NCBI GenBank assembly: GCA_034211175.1
Contig: JAXHUH010000140.1
Location: 1-29,219 of the forward strand
DNA length: 29,219 nucleotides
Origin: JAXHUH01 sp034211175
Lineage (GTDB): Bacteria > Actinomycetota > Acidimicrobiia > Acidimicrobiales > CAIXPF01
Direction: 5' to 3'
The position numbers and the translations under genes are program-made. Positions 15,667 to 23,866 of the stretch are shown here, in pieces; position 1 is the first letter of the stretch; each line of letters begins with the position of its first letter. The notes under the pieces are model-generated. The model made no database searches. It saw only the letters and a list, made by a program, of their open reading frames with translations, and was not told the DNA's origin.

Positions 15667-17262
15667 TCAACCGCCGGTGCCGGTCGTCGCCGTGGGCGCG
15701 GTCGACGAGGTCGTGGAACCCTCGCCCGACGACTCCGGCGTCACCTGGACCGGCTCGAACGGCTGCAGCGCCTGCTGCAGCACCGCCTGCGCGATCGGTG
15801 CCGCCGTGCGCCCGCCGGTCTGCTGACCGGCCGCCTCGTCGGCCTCGACGATCACCGACACCGCCACCGTCGGCTCCTCGCCCGGCGGGCCACCGAACCC
15901 GACGATCCACGCATGGGTGGTCAGCGGATCGGTCGACACCTCGGCCGTGCCCGTCTTGCCGCCGACCTCGAACCCCGCCACCTGCATGCCCGTCGCCGTG
16001 CCCGACGTCGCGTTGAAGATCATCGACTCCCGGATCAGCTCCGCCGTCGAGGCGCTCACCGGCTGTCGCCACACCTCGGGCGACGCCTCGTCGATCACCT
16101 CGCCGTCGGCGTTGAAGATGCGCTCCACGACGTACGGCCGCATCACCTCGCCGCCGGTGCCCATCGACCCGGCCACCAGGGCCAGGTGCAGCGGCACCGC
16201 GGTGGCGCTGCCCTGGCCGAACGACGCCTGGGCCAGCCCGGGCGTGTCCTCCACGACCGAGCCGGGCCCGCCGTCGCCCTCGAGCACCGCGCCGAACGAG
16301 TCCGGGAACGACGACGCCGCCGCGGCCGGCAGGTCGACCGGCACCTGGTCGCCGAAGCCGTAGCGCTGCGCGCCCTCGATCATCAGGTCGGGCCCGATCG
16401 TCTCCGCGCCCATCTCCGCGAACGCCGTGTTGCACGACGCCCGGATGATCTCGAACAGGGCGCCGCCGCACGCCGCGCCGCCGAAGTTGCCGAGGCCGAC
16501 CGACGTCAGCGCCGGCACGTACTCGGAGCGCACCGGGTAGACGGGCTCGTCGCGGGTCACCAGGTCGTTCTCCACGCCGATGGCCGCGGTCACGATCTTG
16601 AACGTCGAACCGGGCGCGTAGCTCTCCCGGTACGCCTTCGGCAGCAGCGGATCGCCGTCGTCGGCCAGCAGCGCCTCGCGGGCGTCGCGCACCGAACCGA
16701 GGTCGTGTGATGCCAACAGGTTCGGGTCGAACGACGGCCAGCTCCACATGGCCAGCACCGCACCGGTGCGGGGGTCGACCGCCACCACCGAGCCCGCCCG
16801 CTCGCCGAGCGCCGCCCGTGCCGTCTGCTGCACGTCGTAGCGCAGGCTGAGCTGGACGTCGCCGGTCACGTCGCTCTCGACGAACAGGTCCTCGAACGAC
16901 GTGAACTGCTGTGCCGTCTCGAGGCCGGCGAGCTCGTCGTTGTACTCCCGCTCGACGCCCTCGGCCCCGAACTCGAACGACAGCCAGCCGACCGTGTGGG
17001 CGAACAGCTCACCCTCGGGGTACTCGCGCTGGTACCGGAAGCGGTCCCCCTCGGCCGTCTCGGTCGAGCGGGCGACGACCGCGCCGTCGATCGTCGAGAT
17101 CCGGCCCCGGTCGCGGTCGTAGGCCTGCTCGACCGTGCGGCGGTTGATGGGGTTGTCGTTCAGCTCCTCGGCGTTGAGGACCTGGACCCAGTTCAACATG
17201 CCGAACAGGGCGACGTAGCAGAGCATGAGCGCCACGCCGAGTCGGCTCAGCCGGCGGTTCAC
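15667..17262 (-). CDS. pbpA: Penicillin-binding protein PbpA (class B transpeptidase)
   Basis: A 531-residue class B PBP. There is an N-terminal membrane anchor (about 8-28), a dimerisation/pedestal region that includes RDRGRISTIDGAVVARS, and the transpeptidase domain. Catalytic motifs are STFK (Ser219-Lys222), SCN (276-278) and KTGTAE (Lys436). The last 30 residues are a Ser/Thr/Gly-rich tail. It cross-links peptidoglycan as partner of the SEDS protein RodA encoded immediately upstream. The GTG start overlaps the rodA stop (GTGA), indicating coupled synthesis of the pair. About 115 bp separate it from pknB, so pknB may have its own promoter. Confidence 0.95.
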   Translation of the reverse strand: MNRRLSRLGVALMLCYVALFGMLNWVQVLNAEELNDNPINRRTVEQAYDRDRGRISTIDGAVVARSTETAEGDRFRYQREYPEGELFAHTVGWLSFEFGAEGVEREYNDELAGLETAQQFTSFEDLFVESDVTGDVQLSLRYDVQQTARAALGERAGSVVAVDPRTGAVLAMWSWPSFDPNLLASHDLGSVRDAREALLADDGDPLLPKAYRESYAPGSTFKIVTAAIGVENDLVTRDEPVYPVRSEYVPALTSVGLGNFGGAACGGALFEIIRASCNTAFAEMGAETIGPDLMIEGAQRYGFGDQVPVDLPAAAASSFPDSFGAVLEGDGGPGSVVEDTPGLAQASFGQGSATAVPLHLALVAGSMGTGGEVMRPYVVERIFNADGEVIDEASPEVWRQPVSASTAELIRESMIFNATSGTATGMQVAGFEVGGKTGTAEVSTDPLTTHAWIVGFGGPPGEEPTVAVSVIVEADEAAGQQTGGRTAAPIAQAVLQQALQPFEPVQVTPESSGEGSTTSSTAPTATTGTGG

Positions 17263-18578
17263 GAGGCCGCGGCCTCGAGATCCGTCGGCTCCTCGCGGCG
17301 CCGACGGTTCCGGGCCGAGGTCTCGTCGCTGACCCGCAGCAGCAGCGCCAGCAGCACGTAGTTCGCCACCAGCGACGAACCGCCGTAGGACACGAACGGC
17401 AACGTCACACCGGTCAGCGGGAGCAGGCGGATGACCCCGCCGATGATCACGAACGCCTGGACACCGAGCAGCGTCGTCAGACCGGCCGCGAGCAGCTTGT
17501 CGAACGGCGGCTCCGCCCGGATGGCGATGCGCAGGCCGGCGCCGACCATCAGGATGAACGCGGCGAGGATCGCCGTCGTGCCCAGCAGGCCGAGCTCCTC
17601 GCCGATCGCCGCGAAGATGAAGTCGCTCTCGACCGTGGGGATGCGGCCCGGGTCACCGAGGCCGAGGCCCGTGCCGGTCAGGCCGCCGTTGGCCAGGGCG
17701 AACGCCGCCTCGACGACCTGGAACCCCGAGTCGTTCGCGTCCTCCCACGGGTCGAGCCAGATGTCGACCCGGGCCTGGACGTGGTCGAAGCGGGTCCACG
17801 CCCCGAACGCGCCGAGCGCGAACAGCAGGAACCCGACCACCAGGTAGCTGGCCCGTTCCGTCGCCAACCACAGCAGCACCAGGAACAGGACGAAGAACAG
17901 CAGCGACGACCCGAGGTCGCGCTCGGCCGTCATCACGACCAGCGCGACCCCCCACGCCACGAGCAGCGGGCCGAGGTGGCGCGCCTCGGGCAGCATCAAC
18001 GGCCCGACCCGCACCGTCGTCACCGCCAGCAACTCCCGCTTGTCGACCAGGTAGCCGGCGATGAACACCGCCAGCGCGATCTTGGCGAACTCACCGGGCT
18101 GGAAGTTGACCGGGCCGATGCTGGCCCAGATCCGGGCGCCGTTGATGCTGCGGCCGACCACCGGCAACAGGGGCAGCATCAGCAGCAGGATGCCGATCAG
18201 GCCCAGCGTGTAGCGGTAGCGCTCCAACATCCGCACGCGCCGCACCAGCGCGAGGGTGCCGACGAACCCGGCGATGCCGACGAACGTCCACGTCGCCTGC
18301 AGAGCGGCCAGGTCGTTGTCGATCCGGGCGATGAACACGTACCCGAGCCCGTTCAGCAGGCCGGCCAGCGGCAGCAGCAGCCCGTCGGCGTCGGGCGCGA
18401 GGAAGCGGATCGCCACGTGGGCCGCCACGAGGAGGCCGAGGACGATGCCCAGGAACGGCCCGATGTTGGCCGGAAGTGACGCATCCCGGGCCAGGCCCGT
18501 GAGCGCGTAGGCACCCGCCGTGATGACGACCACGAGCAGGATGAGCCCCAGCTCGGTGTTCCGCCGGACGCGACCCAT
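17259..18578 (-). CDS. rodA: SEDS peptidoglycan glycosyltransferase, RodA/FtsW family
   Basis: A 439-residue polytopic protein with about 12 membrane helices. Family motifs are RSINGARIWASIGPVNFQPGEFAKIALAVF, split here as the INGA and FQPGEFAK elements, then AERDLGSSLLFF with the catalytic-type Asp, and GLTGTGLGLG. The C-terminal GEELGLLG and LPFVSYGGSS follow. SEDS proteins polymerise glycan strands from lipid II and work with a cognate class B PBP, here PbpA. The gene starts at ATG 18578, directly against the pstP stop, and overlaps pbpA. The basic and acidic C-terminal tail (RNRRRREEPTDLEAAAS) is cytoplasmic and could carry phosphorylation sites, which is inference. Confidence 0.95.
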   Translation of the reverse strand: MGRVRRNTELGLILLVVVITAGAYALTGLARDASLPANIGPFLGIVLGLLVAAHVAIRFLAPDADGLLLPLAGLLNGLGYVFIARIDNDLAALQATWTFVGIAGFVGTLALVRRVRMLERYRYTLGLIGILLLMLPLLPVVGRSINGARIWASIGPVNFQPGEFAKIALAVFIAGYLVDKRELLAVTTVRVGPLMLPEARHLGPLLVAWGVALVVMTAERDLGSSLLFFVLFLVLLWLATERASYLVVGFLLFALGAFGAWTRFDHVQARVDIWLDPWEDANDSGFQVVEAAFALANGGLTGTGLGLGDPGRIPTVESDFIFAAIGEELGLLGTTAILAAFILMVGAGLRIAIRAEPPFDKLLAAGLTTLLGVQAFVIIGGVIRLLPLTGVTLPFVSYGGSSLVANYVLLALLLRVSDETSARNRRRREEPTDLEAAAS

Positions 18579-19973
18579 TCAGCCCCCGGTCGTCGCGACG
18601 CCGTCGACGGTCGTCGTCACGCCCGGCTCGTCATCGCCGATCGGGTCGTCATCGTCATCGCCGGTCGTCGGGTCGTCGGTGTCGTCGTCGGCCGGGTCGT
18701 CGGTGGCGCCCGGACCGTCCCCACCCGATCCCGCGCCTGCCGTCTCCTCGCTGGCCGCCTCGCGCTCCGCGATGGCGAGCTGGATGTTCTCCACGATCCG
18801 CTGCGCGTCCTCGAGGCTCGACGCCGTCGGGTTGCCCTCCACCCGGTCGAGGTCGTCCGGGGTCAGGTCGTCGACCGCCAGCTCCGTGCGCTCCTCGACC
18901 GACGGATCGAACCACAGCACCCCGTCCGGGCGGCCGCGGTAGATGACGACCTCACCGGCGTCCGTGCCGACGAAGTAGCTGTTGTTCGCGAACCACGAGA
19001 TCGACCAGTAGCCCACCGCACCGAGGCCGACGAGCGCCACCAGGAAGGCCAGGACCCGCACGCTGAACCGGCGCGGCCGTCCAGCCAGCACGTCCACCCC
19101 GTCGGGCTCGCCGAACGCCATCGGCATCGCGCCCGTCTCGTCCGTCGGCCCCGGCGGCGCGGCCGACGCTCCCGACGGCGAGGCCCCCGACGGCCGCGCC
19201 GGCGAGGTCGCCTCCCGCTCCGAGGTCAGCAGCTCCAACGAGGCCACCCCGCCGGAGTCGACGACGTGGACCACGACCACCGTGATGTTGTCGCGGCCGC
19301 CGTGGGCGTTGGCCAACGACACCAGCTCGGCGGCCGCCTCCGACGGATCGGCCAGGCGACGCAGCACCGACGCGATGCGGTCCTCGTCGACCTCGTTGAT
19401 CAACCCGTCCGAGCACAGCAGGAACATGTCGCCCACCGCGACGTCCATCTCCGCGTGGTCGACCTCGACCGACGGCTCGATGCCGAGCGCCCGGGTGATG
19501 ATGTTGCGCTGCGGGTGGGTCGCCGCCTCCTCCTGGGTGATCCGGCCCTCCCGGACCAGCGTCTGCACCAGGTTGTGGTCCTCGGTCAGCTGGTGGAGGC
19601 GCTCGCCCCGGTAGAGGTACACCCGGGAGTCGCCCACGTTCAGCACCGCCACCCGGGCCCGCTCGCCGGACGACGTGAGCATGCCGACGGCGCACAGCGT
19701 CGTGCCCATGCCCCGCAGGTCCTCGCGCTCGAGCGACACCTGGTGGATGTCGCGGTTCGCGGTCTCCACCGCGGCCACCAGGCTCGGCACGTCGCCGCGT
19801 CCCGCGTTGCGCTGCAACGTCTCCAGCGCCAGCGACGACGCGAAGCCACCGCCCTGGTGGCCACCCATCCCGTCGGCCACGGCGGCCAACCCGGGCGCCA
19901 CCAGCGCACCGTCCTGGTTGTCGTTGCGGACCCGGCCCTTGTCGGTGGCCGCGCCCGCGGCGAACGCGGTCAT
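18579..19973 (-). CDS. pstP: PP2C-family Ser/Thr phosphatase PstP
   Basis: A 464-residue membrane-anchored phosphatase. The PP2C domain (1-240) has the metal-binding acids in NDNQDG (Asp21) and ADGMGG (Asp34), plus LCSDGL (Asp188) and GGRDNITVVVV (Asp227). A disordered Ser/Pro/Ala linker leads to one helix (about 305-327). An extracytoplasmic part follows, ending in a very acidic Asp/Gly/Thr tail of about 50 residues. It removes phosphates placed by PknB. ATG 19973 begins MTAFAAGAATDKGRVR, matching family N-termini; upstream in-frame sequence is not protein-like. About 46 bp follow fhaB, in the same operon. Confidence 0.95.
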   Translation of the reverse strand: MTAFAAGAATDKGRVRNDNQDGALVAPGLAAVADGMGGHQGGGFASSLALETLQRNAGRGDVPSLVAAVETANRDIHQVSLEREDLRGMGTTLCAVGMLTSSGERARVAVLNVGDSRVYLYRGERLHQLTEDHNLVQTLVREGRITQEEAATHPQRNIITRALGIEPSVEVDHAEMDVAVGDMFLLCSDGLINEVDEDRIASVLRRLADPSEAAAELVSLANAHGGRDNITVVVVHVVDSGGVASLELLTSEREATSPARPSGASPSGASAAPPGPTDETGAMPMAFGEPDGVDVLAGRPRRFSVRVLAFLVALVGLGAVGYWSISWFANNSYFVGTDAGEVVIYRGRPDGVLWFDPSVEERTELAVDDLTPDDLDRVEGNPTASSLEDAQRIVENIQLAIAEREAASEETAGAGSGGDGPGATDDPADDDTDDPTTGDDDDDPIGDDEPGVTTTVDGVATTGG

Positions 19974-20019
19974 CGGGTCATGCTCGCAGCCTGCCGGGGC
20001 CTGTCGGGGACGACGATCG

Positions 20020-20496
20020 TCATCCGAGCTCCATGATCGTGTTGCCGATCTGCAGCTTGTCACCCGGGCCGACCACCATCGGACCGGCCACCTTCTGCCG
20101 GTTCAGGTACGTGCCGTTGGTCGAGCCCAGGTCCTCCACCAGCAACTTCCCGTCGTGGACGAAGACCCGGGCGTGGATCTGGCTCGCGTACGTGTCGTCC
20201 AGCGTGACCTGGCAGCCGGCGGCGCGGCCGACCGTCAGCTCACCCGTCACCGGGTACTGCAGCCCCCGCTGGTCGGGCGGCTCCAGGACCGTCAGCACGG
20301 CATCGACGCCCGCCTCGCGACGCACCTGGCCCCGCCCCCGCTTCGCCTTGCGGCCGCGGCGGGCGCCCGACGGCGCCGAGGCCCGCACCCGAGGGCCGTG
20401 GACCTCGGTCCACACCGCCCGCAGGACGCGCAGGAAGAAGAGGTACACGAGCGCCAGCAGGCACAACCTCAGGATGGTCAGGAGCTGTTCGGGCAC
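20020..20496 (-). CDS. fhaB: FHA-domain protein FhaB (FipA)
   Basis: A 158-residue protein with an N-terminal membrane helix (LLTILRLCLLALVYLFFLRV, about 5-24). A highly basic linker (ARRGRKAKRGRGQVRR) follows, then a C-terminal FHA domain (about 78-157). The domain has GRAAGCQV, SQIHARV, DLGSTNGTYLN and a final GNTIMEL. FHA domains bind phospho-threonine peptides. In mycobacteria FhaB/FipA links FtsZ and FtsQ under stress and is a PknA target. Here the usual Ser-Arg/Asn-x-His is Ser-Gln-Ile-His. GTG start at 20496, 9 bp after the fhaA stop. Confidence 0.93.
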   Translation of the reverse strand: MPEQLLTILRLCLLALVYLFFLRVLRAVWTEVHGPRVRASAPSGARRGRKAKRGRGQVRREAGVDAVLTVLEPPDQRGLQYPVTGELTVGRAAGCQVTLDDTYASQIHARVFVHDGKLLVEDLGSTNGTYLNRQKVAGPMVVGPGDKLQIGNTIMELG

Positions 20497-20505
20497 GTCA
20501 GCGGC

Positions 20506-21159
20506 TCACGAGGCGTAGAAGGAGATGCGGGTGTTGCCGACCGAGATCTCGTCGCCGTCGGACAGCTCGTGCTGGCTCACCCGCGAGCCGTTCACCCGCG
20601 AACCGTTCGTCGACCCCTGGTCCACCAACACGAAGCCGCCGCCCGCCGGCCGGACCTCCGCGTGGTTGCGGCTCACGTTCGGGTCGTTCAACTGGATCGA
20701 GCACTCCGGCAGCCGCCCGATCGTCACCACGTCCTCGCCCAGGCGAAGCCGATCGTCGTTCGGCAGCACCAGCGTGCCCGCCGCGTGGTCCGACTCCCGC
20801 ATCCGGCCGGTGACGTCGAACGTCCCCGCCCGAAAGCGCGGCTCCGGCACGAACTCGATGGTCAACGGCCCGAGGAAGCGGTCACCCGCCTCCCGGGCGT
20901 GCTCCCGGGCCAGATCGGTCAGCTCGCGCTCCAGGCCGTGGCTGATCTCGCTGAGCGACTCCAGGTCGTCCGGGCTGAGGCGGAACGTGAAGTCGTTGGG
21001 CGCCACCGTTCGTCCCCGGACGTCGACCGAGCGGTGCAGGTCCATCTCCCGGACCATGCGACGACCCAGCTCGACCGGCCGCAGGCCGGAACGGAACGCC
21101 CGGGAGAACACCCCCTCGACCATGCGCTCGAGGCGACGCTCGATAGCTCGTAGGACCAC
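20506..21159 (-). CDS. fhaA: FHA-domain protein FhaA, minimal form
   Basis: A 217-residue protein joins the N-terminal DUF3662-type domain (AIERRLERMVEGVFSRAFRS onward, about 1-115) to a C-terminal FHA domain (about 130-217). The FHA motifs are GRLPECSIQLND, VSRNHAEV and QGSTNGSRVNG. The mycobacterial protein is over 500 residues because of a long disordered linker that is almost absent here. FhaA is a PknB substrate that binds the MurJ pseudokinase domain in mycobacteria. GTG 21159 is chosen: it matches family N-termini, it has TATCCT 6 nt upstream, and a longer frame would run through the tRNA gene. It is the first gene of the cluster. Confidence 0.92.
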   Translation of the reverse strand: MVLRAIERRLERMVEGVFSRAFRSGLRPVELGRRMVREMDLHRSVDVRGRTVAPNDFTFRLSPDDLESLSEISHGLERELTDLAREHAREAGDRFLGPLTIEFVPEPRFRAGTFDVTGRMRESDHAAGTLVLPNDDRLRLGEDVVTIGRLPECSIQLNDPNVSRNHAEVRPAGGGFVLVDQGSTNGSRVNGSRVSQHELSDGDEISVGNTRISFYAS

Positions 21160-21165
21160 GGCGGA

Positions 21166-21171
21166 AGGATA
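21166..21171 (-). promoter_or_regulatory. -10 element for a leaderless fhaA operon transcript
   Basis: TATCCT (21171-21166, minus strand) is followed by 6 nt and then the fhaA GTG. This is the likely head promoter of the fhaA-to-pknB operon. No clear -35 is visible. Confidence 0.4.
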
Positions 21172-21254
21172 CCCACGCAGGGCCGCTAGCCCGGTCGCGA
21201 CGGTCGTGGCGGGTGCGCTAGCATGAGCCTTCGCCCGGTTCGTCCGGGAGCCAC

Positions 21255-21338
<84 letters not shown>

Positions 21339-22050
21339 CGAGCTGGCTCGTCCTGTGCTCGGCCTTCGGCCTCGCACCGGAGGGCCGCCATACCCTCCGC
21401 TCCGCTCGGGGCCGTCAGGCCCGGCCGGCCCTTGGCACGGGTTCCACCAGGTGCCACGGCGCCCACCTCTCGGCGCACGAGCCGGCTCGTCCTGTGCTCG
21501 GCCCTCGGCCTCGCACCGGAGGGCCGCAATGCCCTCCGCTCCGCTCGGGGCCGTCAGGCCCGGCGGGCCCTTCGCACGGGTCACGAGGCTCGCCAGAGCC
21601 GGACCCTCCCGACGAACGAGCTGGCTCGTCCTGTGCTCGGCCCTCGGCCTCGCACCGGAGGGGCCGCAATGCCCTCCGCTCCGCTCGGGGCCGTCAGGCC
21701 CGGCGGGCCCTTCGCACGGGTTCCACCAGGCGCCACGGCGCCCACCTCTCGGCGCACGAGCTGGCTCGTCCCGCGCTCGGCCCTCGGCCTCGCACCGGAG
21801 GGGCCGCAATGCCCTCCGCTCCGCTCGGGGCCGTCAGGCCCGGCGGGCCCTTCGCACGGGTCCCACCAGGCGCCACGGCGCCCACCTCTCGGCGCACGAG
21901 CTGGCTCGTCCCGCGCTCGGCCCTCGGCCTCGCACCCGGAGAGCCGCAATGCCCTCCGCCCCGCTCGGGGCCGTCAGGCCCGGCGGGCCCTTCGCACGAG
22001 TCACGACGCTCGCCAGAGCCGAACCCTCCCGGCCAACGAGCTGGCCTCGC
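21339..22050 (+). repeat. Tandem array of five ~140-bp units directly 3' of tRNA-Leu
   Basis: Units begin with CGAGCTGGCTCG (CGAGCCGGCTCG in unit 2) at 21339, 21478, 21617, 21757 and 21897. A diverged partial sixth starts at 22037. Spacing is 139-140 bp. The first ~100 bp are nearly identical; the last ~35-40 bp occur in two types. Type A (units 1, 3, 4) ends CTCTCGGCGCA and type B (units 2, 5) ends with GCCAGAGCC and CCCTCCC. Each unit holds several perfect stems: GAGC/GCTC, CGGAGGG/CCCTCCG, GGGCC/GGCCC. A third stem in the variable end is GGCGCC/GGCGCC in A and GGCTC/GAGCC in B. Type A ends resemble the tRNA 3' end (CTCGCGCA). All plus frames are open, but the predicted peptides are Arg/Pro/Gly-rich and change frame between units, so no protein is called. 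Confidence 0.93.
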
Positions 22051-22139
22051 CGGCGCCGCTGCCATCTCGCTGAGCGCACCGGGCTCCCCGGCATCCCCAA
22101 CCCCACCCCCGGTTCGCCGCGCCGCAGAGCCCCGAACCC

Positions 22140-22187
22140 GAACTGGCCTACGAAATCGACCTCCACAGCGCAGATCGGTAGACCAGA
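22140..22187. repeat. Palindromic repeat element, copy 1 (right arm degraded)
   Basis: It starts GAACTGGCCTAC (22140-22151) and shares the internal sequence CTCCACAGCGCAGATCGGTA with copies 2 and 3. The right end (GTAGACCAGAAC) only partly pairs with the left. It lies 105 bp before copy 2. Confidence 0.85.
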
Positions 22188-22244
22188 ACGAACGGGTGGT
22201 GGCCCGGACGCCAGATCAACTCCTCGGAACGCCGGCGCCTCGTT

Positions 22245-22294
22245 GAACTGGCCTACGAAATCGACCTCCACAGCGCAGATCGGTAGGCCAGTTC
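22245..22294. repeat. Palindromic repeat element, copy 2
   Basis: A 50-bp element with perfect 12-bp terminal inverted repeats, GAACTGGCCTAC (22245-22256) and GTAGGCCAGTTC (22283-22294), around a conserved 26-nt centre. It ends 23 bp before the stop codon of the DUF559 gene. As RNA or single-stranded DNA it would fold into a long hairpin. Confidence 0.92.
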
Positions 22295-22317
22295 AGCGTG
22301 AGGAGCGGGGTCTTCGG

Positions 22318-23319
22318 CTACCAGAAGAGCCAGGGAGCGCGAGTCGGGCGGATGAGGCGGGGTTCGAACGGTTCCCGTTCGAACGCGAGGAGCGCCGCGA
22401 CAACGGGCTCGGGATCGTGGAAGACGTCGTGCTCCCAGACGACCATCACGGCGTATCCGGCCTCCACCAGCTGGGCGTATCGGCTGGCATCCGACGAGCG
22501 ATCGGACAGCGATGTGTGGAACGCCTCCCCGTTGATCTCGACGGCGAGCGGCCGTTCCCGGTGGCGGTAGTCGACGGTTCCAACCGGCATGTCAGCGCCA
22601 CCGACGGTGACCTGACGCTCCAACCGAGCTCTGAGCCCCGCCGGGAGCATCGACTCGAACCGGTCCTCCAACGCCGATCCGGCCGGGCGATACTCCGGAG
22701 GCCGGTCCTCCAACACTCGGCGTAGGACGACGATGCCGGACCTCCCGCGGCCACCACTGCGGTCGCACAGCTCATGCAGCCGCGTGCCGTTGACGACGCC
22801 CATGCGCCAGGCGTGATCCACCGTCCGAGCGGTTCGCTCGATCGCGAGCTCCAGCCCGCCCGGCCCCCATCGGTGGGTCCACATCCCGGCGAGCCAGAGC
22901 AGCGTGTCCTCGGGTCGACTGATCGGCACGTCGTGATGGGTGGTGACCGCACGATCGTCCAGGTGACGGACCTCGTGGACCTCACCGAGGCGCCGACCTC
23001 GGACGTTCGACCGGTGCACCGCCACGTGCGGTCGACGACTTCGCAGCCGGCCGAAGCCCCAGAACGACGCCGCGCTCTTCCCCCACAGCACACCTGTCGG
23101 CCCGGCATCGAACGCGCAGGCGACCAGGTCTTGCTCGCGTCCTCGGCGGGCGGCGACATGGCGCAACACTCGAGGCGAGAGCCGCTCCATCTCGGGGTGG
23201 CCCACGACGCGTCGACGAGTGGCCGGCGTGAGCGACGCGCGGAGCTGGGCTGTCGACACGACGCCGTACTGGCTGCGGAGTCGGTTGACGACGGGTTCGG
23301 GCAGCACGGTCCACCTCAC
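22318..23319 (-). CDS. AbiEi-like/DUF559 protein (winged helix plus PD-(D/E)XK nuclease-like domain)
   Basis: A 333-residue protein. The N-terminal 60 residues (NRLRSQYGVVSTAQLRASLT, then RLSPRVLRHVA) resemble the winged-helix domain of AbiEi-type antitoxins. The C-terminal part (about 214-310) resembles DUF559/Vsr-type endonuclease folds: GSALEDRFESML (Glu218), VGTVDYRHR (Asp250), LAVEINGEAFH (Glu261, His268) and YAVMVVWEHDVF. Proteins with this pairing are common and often multi-copy in actinobacteria; their role is not established. The start is GTG at 23319; GTG 23307 is possible. Stop is TAG. The gene is bracketed by palindromic elements at 22245 and 23401 and has TATCGT at 23380-23375 as a possible -10. 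Confidence 0.8.
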   Translation of the reverse strand: MRWTVLPEPVVNRLRSQYGVVSTAQLRASLTPATRRRVVGHPEMERLSPRVLRHVAARRGREQDLVACAFDAGPTGVLWGKSAASFWGFGRLRSRRPHVAVHRSNVRGRRLGEVHEVRHLDDRAVTTHHDVPISRPEDTLLWLAGMWTHRWGPGGLELAIERTARTVDHAWRMGVVNGTRLHELCDRSGGRGRSGIVVLRRVLEDRPPEYRPAGSALEDRFESMLPAGLRARLERQVTVGGADMPVGTVDYRHRERPLAVEINGEAFHTSLSDRSSDASRYAQLVEAGYAVMVVWEHDVFHDPEPVVAALLAFEREPFEPRLIRPTRAPWLFW

Positions 23320-23400
23320 GCTTCATCAACGGATGCGAGGTGTGAACTGACCGGTCACCCGAGCGGCCCGACCGACGATACCGAGCCCCACTGACAAGCC

Positions 23401-23450
23401 GAACTGGCCTACAGAATCGGCGTCCACAGCGCAGATCGGTAGACCAGTTC
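23401..23450. repeat. Palindromic repeat element, copy 3
   Basis: A 50-bp element, same length as copy 2. Left end GAACTGGCCTAC (23401-23412) and right end GTAGACCAGTTC (23439-23450) pair with a single G-U-type mismatch. The centre differs from copy 2 at a few positions (CAGAATCGGCGT). It lies 81 bp upstream of the DUF559 gene start. Confidence 0.92.
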
Positions 23451-23481
23451 GGGGGTGGGGTGGGGGCGTATCGTTGGGGGG
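23451..23481 (+). other. G-run cluster with quadruplex potential and a leaderless -10
   Basis: Four runs of 4-6 G with loops of 1, 1 and 9 nt (GGGGGTGGGGTGGGGG, then GGGGGG) lie just before the start codon at 23482. The longest loop contains TATCGT (23469-23474), which is exactly 7 nt upstream of the ATG and fits a -10 for a leaderless transcript. Confidence 0.45.
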
Positions 23482-23844
23482 ATGGGTGATGGGGCGGTGA
23501 TCGTGCGGGTGGCGGACGACGCCGTTGCGCGTGTGCGGGCGCTCGGGCGGGGGTGGTGGTGGGTCGGGGTGCTGGTGGTGTGCCAGGTCCTCGGGTTCGC
23601 GGTGGCGGCCGGCGTCGACGGGGGCGGGTTCGACGAGTGCGAGGTCGCCACCGGCAGTGGCCGGGTCGCGGTGCAGTGGGTCGCCGCCGGGCTCTCCCTC
23701 GGCGTGCCCGCGGTCGCCGCCCGGTGGCTGCGGCCCGACGGGGTCACGCCCCACGACCGGCTGTTCCTGCCGCTCGCCGCGGTGGCGCTGCTCGTCGCCG
23801 CGCTGTGCTGGGCCGTCCTCCTGCTCCCCGGGCAGGTCTGCTGA
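23482..23844 (+). CDS. Hypothetical small membrane protein
   Basis: A 120-residue protein with three predicted helices: WWWVGVLVVCQVLGFAVAAG, VAVQWVAAGLSLGVPAVAAR and LFLPLAAVALLVAALCWAVL. A short Cys-containing extracytoplasmic loop (GGGFDECEVATGSG) lies between the first two. ATG 23482 is chosen on its -10 element at the leaderless distance; an in-frame ATG at 23455 would start inside the G-rich tract. Convergent with the histidine kinase gene. I do not recognise the family. Confidence 0.7.
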   Translation: MGDGAVIVRVADDAVARVRALGRGWWWVGVLVVCQVLGFAVAAGVDGGGFDECEVATGSGRVAVQWVAAGLSLGVPAVAARWLRPDGVTPHDRLFLPLAAVALLVAALCWAVLLLPGQVC

Positions 23845-23866
23845 GCGGCCACGCCGCGCGGGGACC

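Noticed and set aside
13364..15826. 820-codon frame antisense to pknB
   Set aside because: The opposite strand encodes a complete PASTA kinase with all motifs; the antisense peptide is Arg/Asp/Leu-rich without recognisable structure.
21339..22036. CRISPR array
   Set aside because: The units are ~140 bp with no unique spacers, and no cas genes are present.
22140..23450. Insertion sequence or integron around the DUF559 gene
   Set aside because: No transposase or integrase is encoded, and I could not find target-site duplications flanking the elements.
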